A stretch of 64,000 bases of DNA, taken from the NCBI GenBank assembly GCA_016929595.1, contig JAFGIN010000122.1, forward strand, positions 1-64,000, in the 5' to 3' direction. The stretch comes from Chitinispirillaceae bacterium. GTDB taxonomy: Bacteria > Fibrobacterota > Chitinivibrionia > Chitinivibrionales > Chitinispirillaceae. Below, in pieces: positions 53,241-60,744 of the stretch (its first letter is position 1; each line of letters begins with the position of its first letter). Under the pieces are notes generated by a model, which worked only from the letters and a program-made list of their open reading frames with translations, did not search any database and had not been told where the DNA came from. Made by a program: the position numbers and the translations under genes.

Positions 53241-54704
53241 CTATGCTTCCGGCCACAGACGGTTAAGAATCCTTATGGTATGCTTTTCCATCTGTGCCTG
53301 AAGATCATTTGTGCGGTTTCTCAGAAAGTTATGCAGGAGTAATACAGGAATCGCAATTATCAACCCAACTTCGGTAGTGATTAACGCTTCAGAAATTCCA
53401 CCGGCCAGCAACCTGGGATCACCGGTTCCGTAATTGGTAATTACCTCAAAGAGACGTATCATTCCGGTAACTGTTCCCAGAAGTCCCATAAGAGGCGCAG
53501 CACCCGCAATCACCGCAAGAGTGTTAAGATGCTTATTGATTTGAGGAAGTTCCTCCACAAGGATCTCTTTGACCGCTTTTTCTGCGGATGTTCTATTCCA
53601 TTTTGAGTGCTCCAGACAGGTACTTACAATACGTGCACTCACCCCTCGTTTTTTCTGAGCAAACTTCTTTGCTCCTTCAATGTCATTTTCAGACAGACAC
53701 TCCATAACCTTCTTTGACAAGCTATTGTCAGCTCCGCTCTTGATGATAATCTGAATTATCTTTAACAACCCAAGCACCACTGCCCAGGCTAAAAGAGCAA
53801 ACAGCGGAAACATGACCGGACCACCCGATTTTACCCAGCTATAAAACTTCTGCTTATTATCAAATTTTTCCCCGGCAATCAGAGTTTTCGATTGCGCGTT
53901 CTGAAGAACATCAACCATGACCGGACCAGTTACCTTCTGCTTCTCGATCCAGCCCGGAAGTGAAGACATTATAAATTCACTTAAAACTGGTGCCCCAACC
54001 TTCTCTATACTGTAACGATCCGCTCCAAGCGTTCCAGTCTGTCGCAAAAGATATGGTTCACCGGTCTGGTTCAGTCCGTAAACAAACACATTTCCAAAAC
54101 GTACCATCCCCAGCTCCTGTGGATCACCGGTGTTGGGAAGAACCGTTTTCTTTGGAAAAGAGACTGTGCTGCCGCGTTCGATATATTTTTTTTTGTATTC
54201 TGAAAAAAGCTGCAGCGCAGCAATCGAATTACCTGAGCGTTTAAATTCCCGACGAATATTCTCAAGATCCATCTTCCGCTCTTCCATGTCAAGAGGAAAG
54301 GTTTCTAGCAGACCATCCGCCTCTTTCTGCAGTACCTCATCAACTGAAACAGCAACGATTTTCCACTCTTCCTTTGCAGATAGTGCTATTTCATTTTCAT
54401 CCTCGATATTGTCGGCCTTTGCCAGCCCCTCTTCCTTGAGCCGCGCAAGCTCAGTATGCGCACGTTCAATTTTTTCACGAATATCATCCAGTTCTTCTTT
54501 GTCAGTTTCACGCTGCCGTACCTGGTCCTGTCTTACCCGCCACCGTGCAGCAATCTCTTTCTGAAGAATATCACGTGCACTCTGCATCTGCGATTTCAGT
54601 AATTCCAGCTCTTTTTCTTTCAGCAATATGGCATTTTTATCGATCTTTGCTGCATGTACAAAACAGGTGAAAACCAGTACTGATAATAAAACTGCATTTT
54701 TCAT
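53241..54704 (-). CDS. TtpC-like MotA/TolQ/ExbB protein with periplasmic coiled-coil N-terminus
   Basis: The 487-residue product has a signal peptide (VLLSVLVFTCFVHA), a coiled-coil (LKSQMQSARDILQKEIAARW; IREKIERAHTELARLKEEG), a soluble domain, then three membrane spans with the ExbB core LAVIAGAAPLMGLLGTVTGM and ALITTEVGLIIAIPVLLLHN. It corresponds to TtpC, needed in Vibrio for TonB2-dependent transport. The signal peptide plus C-terminal channel is the family's usual form. The start overlaps the DUF3450 stop by 4 bp. Confidence 0.88.
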   Translation of the reverse strand: MKNAVLLSVLVFTCFVHAAKIDKNAILLKEKELELLKSQMQSARDILQKEIAARWRVRQDQVRQRETDKEELDDIREKIERAHTELARLKEEGLAKADNIEDENEIALSAKEEWKIVAVSVDEVLQKEADGLLETFPLDMEERKMDLENIRREFKRSGNSIAALQLFSEYKKKYIERGSTVSFPKKTVLPNTGDPQELGMVRFGNVFVYGLNQTGEPYLLRQTGTLGADRYSIEKVGAPVLSEFIMSSLPGWIEKQKVTGPVMVDVLQNAQSKTLIAGEKFDNKQKFYSWVKSGGPVMFPLFALLAWAVVLGLLKIIQIIIKSGADNSLSKKVMECLSENDIEGAKKFAQKKRGVSARIVSTCLEHSKWNRTSAEKAVKEILVEELPQINKHLNTLAVIAGAAPLMGLLGTVTGMIRLFEVITNYGTGDPRLLAGGISEALITTEVGLIIAIPVLLLHNFLRNRTNDLQAQMEKHTIRILNRLWPEA

Positions 54705-55522
54705 TGCTTTTCCTCCTGACTCCCTATACCCGAAACAGGTATCTGAACAAAATCAGGCAGCGCCCTGGCTTCACGTACATTAACACATTTAAGTAGCTGT
54801 CCAGCAAGATCGCGATCATTACCGATGTTCCAGAGTTCTTTTCCTGTGCTGTCATACCCGTTCCAGACAGCGTATAAAGTTCCGTCCATATTGACAACCG
54901 CTTCAAAAAGCATCCCTATACGTATACGATATGCAGTACCTCTGATTTCGGGAACGGGTGATACTCCCTGCACAAACTGTATCGCCGTCGTTGCATCATC
55001 AATATCCCCGAGGATCTGATTCAACCTTTGTAAAGCCTCACTATTGTCGACACTTTTTGAAATAAGCTCACTGCGCAGAAGTGAAAGTGATGCATCAAAG
55101 GGCTTCCGTATCATCGGCGGCAACATTCTGACAGGCTTTAAAAATTCATCGCAAACAACAACACACTTCTCCCGGAACGCTCCCTGCTGAAGATCAGCCT
55201 GACGTTTACCGTTCTGAAACGCATCGATCACAGCTCTCAATGAATCGTTGACAATACCCTGTACCTCTATGGCTTTCTTAACAGAATCGACTTCACTTCG
55301 CAGCATATTCATCCGCTTCTTTGTTCTTTCAACATAGGAAGCAAACTCCTTTTCATCTCTGAGGACCTCCTCTTTCAACGTTTTACGCTGTGATGCAATA
55401 GTCGAGAGTTCTTTCCGAAGCGAAATTATCTCTTTACCGATATCATATTCACCCTGGGCGTGAGCTGGCGAAAAAATGGTTGCCATGACAGTACAGAATA
55501 GTACTCCTGCAATTTTACTCAT
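54701..55522 (-). CDS. DUF3450 periplasmic protein, first gene of the TtpC/TonB operon
   Basis: The 273-residue product has a signal peptide (VLFCTVMATIFSPAHA), a long helical coiled-coil (ISLRKELSTIASQRKTLKEE) and a C-terminal domain with PEIRGTAYRIRIGMLFEAVV and TGKELWN. This fits DUF3450, whose members are the first gene of TtpC operons. The promoter should lie upstream of 55522. Confidence 0.88.
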   Translation of the reverse strand: MSKIAGVLFCTVMATIFSPAHAQGEYDIGKEIISLRKELSTIASQRKTLKEEVLRDEKEFASYVERTKKRMNMLRSEVDSVKKAIEVQGIVNDSLRAVIDAFQNGKRQADLQQGAFREKCVVVCDEFLKPVRMLPPMIRKPFDASLSLLRSELISKSVDNSEALQRLNQILGDIDDATTAIQFVQGVSPVPEIRGTAYRIRIGMLFEAVVNMDGTLYAVWNGYDSTGKELWNIGNDRDLAGQLLKCVNVREARALPDFVQIPVSGIGSQEEKQ

Positions 55523-55607
55523 AATTTTACCTGGTGTTAATTATAACGTATATTAATATGGAGTATTCACTTTTATTGGTATGAGAACACTTAGCGATTC
55601 GCATACC

Positions 55608-55733
55608 GCCTCACCCCACTTCGACTCAGCTCAGTGACCGCCTCGGTCCCCCTCTCCATTAGTAAATGGAGAGGGGGAAGAAGAATAAATCTCAGTTTCC
55701 TGCTCCCTTTCTCCACCAGTGGAGAGAGAGGCG
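55608..55733. repeat. Distant relative of the palindromic repeat family, copy F
   Basis: GCCTCACCCCAC and CCTCGGTCCCCCTCTCC resemble the family, with CTCCATT ... AATGGAGAGG and CTCCACCAGTGGAG as hairpins. It is less like copies A-E than they are to one another. The 55523-56035 gap holds this element and otherwise nothing I can name. Confidence 0.5.
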
Positions 55734-56035
55734 ATTGCGTATTCTATGGTCTTGAGTTGTCTGTCTCAAAAATGCTACTTACACCAACCAAGTGCATACC
55801 CGTATATGTTAAATAATTGTAAGTAATCTTCTATTCCAAATGTTTTTTTGCATTGCTGCCTGCTGAGAACAACCTCCGCTTCAGTCTTTTAAAAAGATAC
55901 ATTGAAAATGCGAGCGGTAATCCCGGATTGTGTAGTAATAAAACCGCTCACACCCCTTTTTAATTATGAATAAAGCATGATTTGACTTCTGGATCTCTTG
56001 TAAACAGGAACTAATCCTTCCTGTTTACCTGTTGT

Positions 56036-56908
56036 CTATTTTTCAGAATTGAGAATCAATGGAAGCCCATCCTTACCCCCGACTATCACAATTTTTGTAT
56101 TTTGCGATCCGGCAAGCTTCTCTGTTGCCTCGATACCCTTCCACTGAAGGAGTTCCTTGTTTATTCCCTGTGAAACAATTTTCTGAAAATCAGCTACTCC
56201 CTGTGCTTCAATTCGTTTACGATCCGCCTCAAGCTTCTCTTTTTCAAGGATAAACTGCATTCTCTGACTTTCCTGCTCCGCCTTAAGTTTTTCTTCGATA
56301 GCTTCCGCAACTTTCGGCGGCAACTGGATATTCCGTAAAGGAACATTTTCAACAGTTATGCCTCTGGGTTCAATCTGTTTCTTCAATTCTTCTACAATTC
56401 CAGCTGCAAGCTTCTCCCTGACCGACGTATACAATGCCTTTGCTTCATATCCGGCAGTGACAGTTCTCAGAACCGATCTGAACTGCGGCACAATAATTAT
56501 ATCCGCATAGTCTACACCAACCGTTTTATAGACCTCACCAGCCTTCTCCGGATTGAGGTGGAAAAGAAGACTCACTTCCAGATTTAATGATAACCCCTCC
56601 TGAGTTGGTACAGTAGTAGTCTCTTTAACCTCCTGAGTCTTTACACTCATGATGATTACTCTGGCGAATGGATTGACAAAGTTTATGCCGGGTTTCAATG
56701 TTTTTTCTGAGACTTTCCCAAAGAAATCAACCACACCGACATTACCTGCCGGAACAACTTTAACCCATTGAAAAACTACAATCCCTGTCGCTATCAGCAG
56801 TGCGATAACCCCAACAGTTTTGGGATTGCCTGAAGTCCTCCCCTGCGGTTTCATAAAAAGTAAAGCGATACCTGCTGCGAATAATCCCAGTGCAACTAAA
56901 AAAGTCAT
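56036..56908 (-). CDS. SPFH/band 7 (prohibitin-like) membrane protein
   Basis: The 290-residue product has two N-terminal membrane segments (LVALGLFAAGIALLFM and TVGVIALLIATGIVVFQW), then the band 7 domain (VPAGNVGVVDFFGKVSEKTL, KPGINFVNPFARVIIM, FRSVLRTVTAGYEAKALYTS, GITVENVPLRNIQLPPKVAE) and a C-terminal coiled-coil (EEKLKAEQESQRMQFILEKE). Members form oligomeric scaffolds for membrane proteases or microdomains. GGAG precedes the ATG. It is a single gene with no clear functional link to its neighbours. Confidence 0.9.
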   Translation of the reverse strand: MTFLVALGLFAAGIALLFMKPQGRTSGNPKTVGVIALLIATGIVVFQWVKVVPAGNVGVVDFFGKVSEKTLKPGINFVNPFARVIIMSVKTQEVKETTTVPTQEGLSLNLEVSLLFHLNPEKAGEVYKTVGVDYADIIIVPQFRSVLRTVTAGYEAKALYTSVREKLAAGIVEELKKQIEPRGITVENVPLRNIQLPPKVAEAIEEKLKAEQESQRMQFILEKEKLEADRKRIEAQGVADFQKIVSQGINKELLQWKGIEATEKLAGSQNTKIVIVGGKDGLPLILNSEK

Positions 56909-57086
56909 AAGGTTCTCCCGATTCTTGTAATATTACAATTACGATCTGAATTAAAAATTAATGTCTTAAAAATAAAATCAATGAATTATCCAGTAAAATA
57001 TAATATTCCACTACTTGCTTTCTATCCTTTTCAACGTTAAAATTGAGGTATCTTAATTCCTTGAAAGCCAAAAAATTGCATTAAAC

Positions 57087-58031
57087 ATGACACCACTGAA
57101 AAAAACATTTAAAAAGGGGATGCACCTCTTTCATGAAAATGACCGTTCACGTGAACTGTATATCATTCAGAGCGGCAGTGTGAAAGTATATCGTTTTGTT
57201 GCCGGAAAAGAGATTGAACTTGCGGTCCTTAACGATGGTGCTGTCCTTGGGGAAATGGCCCTCATCGACGGGAAACCACGCAGTGCATCAGCACGCACAC
57301 TCAAGGAAAGTGTCGTCATTATTATCGATGCAGATACTTTTCACGAGAAAATACGTGGCGTTCCATCATGGTTTTTATCAATCATCAGAATGACCAGCAT
57401 CAAAATCAGACTGGCCAATAAACGTCTGCAAAACATAACCAATGAACATCAGGGTGCAAATATCATCATCGCCATTTCACACCTTAACTCACGGTTTAAC
57501 CAGAATAATGTGGGACTGAAACTCACTGACCTCCAGCTGCAACTCATACAACTTCTGGGAGTTACTCATCAAAAAGTCTTAAAAATGATTGATTTTCTTC
57601 ATCACTACAACTTCATCTCGTTATCGTCTACTCACCTTCAAATCAACGACATCGCGAGAATGCTTGAATACTGCCAGTTTTTAAGATTTCTTATACGAAA
57701 AAATTACACCAGAATGTTTCCTCCTACTGATGACATATACAAATTGATATTAACGGTAGCAGAGCAATATACGGAAATAAAAGAAAGTGATAACATTTAT
57801 ACAGCAATCAATGGTTCAATCTTCTGGAATTTTTTAGAACAGAACAAGCTCATTGATGAATACGATGAGGTTCTCTGCCTTCTTGAGGCTCTCAATCTTA
57901 TCTCAGTAAAACGCATTTACAGAGAACAGGGTAACAATCCAATCGCAGGCAGTACTTTTTTGATCCATAATTTTAACTGGAAGAAATTGTATCTTTACGG
58001 CAAATACGCAGAAATGACACCATCAGTATGA
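57087..58031 (+). CDS. Crp/Fnr-like cyclic-nucleotide-binding regulator with long C-terminal part
   Basis: The 314-residue product starts with a cNMP-binding domain (FHENDRSRELYIIQSGSVKV, NDGAVLGEMALIDGKPRSAS, about 10-110). The winged helix region is atypical: LTDLQLQLIQLLGVTHQKVL then KMIDFLHHYNFISLS can form a helix-turn-helix, but the spacing differs from Crp. About 100 helical residues follow. The stop overlaps the ATG of the beta-helix gene by 4 bp, so the two are translated together; the regulator may control it or act elsewhere. Its ligand is unknown. Confidence 0.75.
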   Translation: MTPLKKTFKKGMHLFHENDRSRELYIIQSGSVKVYRFVAGKEIELAVLNDGAVLGEMALIDGKPRSASARTLKESVVIIIDADTFHEKIRGVPSWFLSIIRMTSIKIRLANKRLQNITNEHQGANIIIAISHLNSRFNQNNVGLKLTDLQLQLIQLLGVTHQKVLKMIDFLHHYNFISLSSTHLQINDIARMLEYCQFLRFLIRKNYTRMFPPTDDIYKLILTVAEQYTEIKESDNIYTAINGSIFWNFLEQNKLIDEYDEVLCLLEALNLISVKRIYREQGNNPIAGSTFLIHNFNWKKLYLYGKYAEMTPSV

Positions 58032-59095
58032 AAAACAGATTTTTATTTCTTCCGTTATTGTGCGCCATGCTGATCCAGGCCCAGAAGCATGTCGGTGGAG
58101 TTATTGACCGTGATCTGCGATGGACGGCTGAAGAAGGTCCATACATTCTTCATTCCGATCTTGTCATTCCGAAATACCGCAGGTTAATTATCGGTCCCGG
58201 TACAAAGATTATTATTTCATCACAGCTTCATGAAGATACGACTGAACAGATCGATAATTTTGACAAATCCAGCATCTCGATAAAAGTCCAGGGACTTCTC
58301 AGTTGTGTAGGACGCCGATCAGGCAGAATAGTATTTTCCCCCGAAATCAAACCATCAGGAGAAAAGTACGGATGGTACGGAATCGTCTTTGAAAATCCCA
58401 CAGAAGAAGGTAATGAGATCATCTGTACCGATATCACCGGTGCGTACATCGCTGTTAAAGCAGTATCATGCAGCCCTGTTATTCGCGGCTGTATAATAGA
58501 AAATAACCACATCGGTATCCTCTGTCAAAGCCCGGGTAAACCTTCAATTACCAATTGTATCATCGGGTATAACCTCCTTGCAGGAATACGGGTCAGTGAT
58601 GCCAATCCGGAAATTATCTCCTGTATCATTACCGGGAATAAAAACAACGGTGTCTGGGGCGACGGAAAATCAAAAATCACCTTGAATCATAATTGCATTT
58701 GGCAGAATATGGATGGCAACTTTCTTGAATGTGATCCGTATTTTGGACTTCATGTAAAGAAAAACAGCCGCGGTGATTCTATTGATATCCATTCGAATCT
58801 GTTCGTCTCACCGGTATTTGCAGGGTCTGCTGACGATTCCATCGCAGCAGAACGCGATCTCAATAATCCCACGGACAGTTCAAAAGTCAAAAGCACCATC
58901 ATTGCCGACATCATTCAATCTTTCCAGAAAAAAAGCCGATACACACCTGATACTGACAAACCTGCCGAACGATTTACACTTTCGAAATATTCTCCCTGCA
59001 TCGATGCAGGCAGTCCCGATCGAAAATTCAAGGACAGCGATGGTAGCCGCAACGACATGGGGATTTACGGAGGACCGGAGTATTTGAGAGAATGA
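58028..59095 (+). CDS. Secreted parallel beta-helix protein coupled to the Crp-like regulator
   Basis: The 355-residue product has a signal peptide (FLFLPLLCAMLIQA). Then come beta-helix rungs: GPYILHSDLVIPKYRRLIIG, GIVFENPTEEGNEIICTDIT, PVIRGCIIENNHIGILCQSP, PSITNCIIGYNLLAGIRVSD and PEIISCIITGNKNNGVWGDG. It ends SPCIDAGSPDRKFKD ... RNDMGIYGGPEYL, the standard close of DUF1565/right-handed helix proteins of this group. No polysaccharide-lyase catalytic triad was recognised. Its ATG overlaps the Crp-like stop (ATGA). Confidence 0.75.
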   Translation: MKNRFLFLPLLCAMLIQAQKHVGGVIDRDLRWTAEEGPYILHSDLVIPKYRRLIIGPGTKIIISSQLHEDTTEQIDNFDKSSISIKVQGLLSCVGRRSGRIVFSPEIKPSGEKYGWYGIVFENPTEEGNEIICTDITGAYIAVKAVSCSPVIRGCIIENNHIGILCQSPGKPSITNCIIGYNLLAGIRVSDANPEIISCIITGNKNNGVWGDGKSKITLNHNCIWQNMDGNFLECDPYFGLHVKKNSRGDSIDIHSNLFVSPVFAGSADDSIAAERDLNNPTDSSKVKSTIIADIIQSFQKKSRYTPDTDKPAERFTLSKYSPCIDAGSPDRKFKDSDGSRNDMGIYGGPEYLRE

Positions 59096-59122
59096 AGAAT
59101 GAGGAATGAAGAATGAAGAGTG
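59091..59122 (+). repeat. Left inverted repeat flanking the four-helix-bundle gene
   Basis: AATGAAGAATGAGGAATGAA and the bases that follow are matched in inverse orientation at 59539-59566. The repeat starts inside the last codons of the beta-helix gene. Confidence 0.7.
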
Positions 59123-59174
59123 AGTGCCTATCATCACTTTGCCGCTATCGTGTCACCGGTCTGTTCAGTAAGCA

Positions 59175-59531
59175 TTATTGGAGCAGCGTTCGTGTTATAC
59201 TTCCAATAATTTTGCATAATTCATCGCAATCGGAAAGCATCGATTCTGCCAGCTTTGTATCCAGATACGCCGAGTCTCTCAGAAGCCGGAGCCAGTAATG
59301 GGTTTCGCGACACTCCTTGTATGCAATGGACATCTTTGCACTGAAATCCTTTTTGGATTGAGCACCAATTGCCTCTTCCACATTTGCACCGATGGAAGTA
59401 CCTGCCCGCAACAGCTGTTTTGATAATATATACTCCTTTGTGCTTTCGCAAAGCTGCTTGTATATCCCTATAATTCTAAGCGCAAACGCGTAACTTTTAT
59501 CCCTCGCTGGATTTTCTTTCGTCTCCCCCAT
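59175..59531 (-). CDS. Four-helix-bundle (23S rRNA intervening-sequence-type) protein
   Basis: The 118-residue product has the pattern of the IVS/bAvd-like four-helix bundle: KSYAFALRIIGIYKQLCEST, ILSKQLLRAGTSIGANVEEA, GAQSKKDFSAKMSIAYKECR, ETHYWLRLLRDSAYLD. These proteins are encoded in 23S rRNA intervening sequences or as free genes and bind nucleic acid; their function is unclear. The gene is bracketed by inverted repeats (59091-59122 and 59539-59566), which suggests it moves or is maintained as a small element. Confidence 0.85.
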   Translation of the reverse strand: MGETKENPARDKSYAFALRIIGIYKQLCESTKEYILSKQLLRAGTSIGANVEEAIGAQSKKDFSAKMSIAYKECRETHYWLRLLRDSAYLDTKLAESMLSDCDELCKIIGSITRTLLQ

Positions 59532-59538
59532 TTCTACA

Positions 59539-59566
59539 ATTCCTCATTCCTCATTCTTCATTCTTA
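59539..59566 (-). repeat. Right inverted repeat flanking the four-helix-bundle gene
   Basis: ATTCCTCATTCCTCATTCTT is the reverse complement of the left repeat with minor differences. It lies between this gene and the stop of the next lipoprotein gene at 59572. Confidence 0.7.
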
Positions 59567-59571
59567 ATTTT

Positions 59572-60744
59572 TTAATACTCCTCCGAATACCTGAAAACCC
59601 CGTGCATGGCCTTAAACGCAAAACCAATGGGTCGCAGACGTACCCCATATATTTCATCATATACCGCTAACCAGATTGAAAAGTTTTCCATCCTTTTGTC
59701 CAGTGGCGGGTAAAGCTTAACCGTATTACTGTCAAATGTCGGCATGCCTATTTTCACAAGATCATCCATCGCAGTGCCTGATACTTCATCTTCATTACGG
59801 TAAAACCACTTGTGGACAAAGAGTTCCTTTTGATATGTAGCATTACTATACGTATACCCGTAATCAGCAAGACTATCAGTTTCCACAGCCTTTAAAAAAT
59901 AGGTATGCCCTTTTTCTATAAAAACAGTATCTGCCAACAGATCGGTCAGATTGTAAACAGAACGAACATATTTACTTTCAGGATCGAGAGCACTGTGATT
60001 ACCGAAAACTTTATAAAGAAGCACACTGTCAATTACCGGATTGCGGTTCACTTCAACATCGATCCCCACCCGTTTCATTCTCATGGAATACTTTACAGTC
60101 AAAAACGTTTTCAAGTTAAAATACCCGTTTACTTTTCCTGATATACGGATTTTTACCGAAAAAGCCTGAAGCAACAGACTTAAATTCTGTTTATTTAACA
60201 TACCACCATACAGAGTATCTATTAACGAAGAATTTATCGTCCCGAGAGCCGAAATGAGATCAAGCGCGTCGAAAACCTGCCCAATGGTAAGTACGGAAAG
60301 TGTACTCCTTACGGAGTCATTAACTCCTGATGGCAGCAGTGATGAAACCGGTTTTGAAAGGTCAAACTGTTTTCTGATAACATCTTCAGGTATTCTTAAA
60401 TTTATTGCTATAGAATCTGTTTTTCCGCCAGCAAACTCTTTGTACGATCCGGGAATTGTTAACTCATGAATCGGTATAGAGTCGATAAAAGTATCAGCAC
60501 CGAAATAAATTCCTGACACGAGCTGTGTTGATACCCACCATTGAGCCGACCGGACAGTTTCACCACTGAAATATGCCCGCATGCAAACGGTATCCCCGGG
60601 GGCGGCTTCAGCATATCCATTATTATCGAATGTTATTGCAAGGGAACGAAGTTTTTCAACATTTTCGAACTGATCGGGCAGATTCGCCCCGCATCCAGCC
60701 AGAAGTAAAACAGAAAAAAGGATAACAATAAAGTAATGGTTCAT
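59572..60744 (-). CDS. Outer-membrane lipoprotein of unknown function, partner of the TonB-dependent receptor
   Basis: The 390-residue product has a clear lipobox (VLLLAGC). The rest is beta-rich (LAITFDNNGYAEAAPGDTVC, AYFSGETVRSAQWWVSTQL) without a family I recognise. Its ATG lies one base after the receptor stop, so the two are co-translated and the lipoprotein probably works with the receptor, perhaps as a surface or periplasmic ligand handler. No SusD features are visible. Confidence 0.6.
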   Translation of the reverse strand: MNHYFIVILFSVLLLAGCGANLPDQFENVEKLRSLAITFDNNGYAEAAPGDTVCMRAYFSGETVRSAQWWVSTQLVSGIYFGADTFIDSIPIHELTIPGSYKEFAGGKTDSIAINLRIPEDVIRKQFDLSKPVSSLLPSGVNDSVRSTLSVLTIGQVFDALDLISALGTINSSLIDTLYGGMLNKQNLSLLLQAFSVKIRISGKVNGYFNLKTFLTVKYSMRMKRVGIDVEVNRNPVIDSVLLYKVFGNHSALDPESKYVRSVYNLTDLLADTVFIEKGHTYFLKAVETDSLADYGYTYSNATYQKELFVHKWFYRNEDEVSGTAMDDLVKIGMPTFDSNTVKLYPPLDKRMENFSIWLAVYDEIYGVRLRPIGFAFKAMHGVFRYSEEY

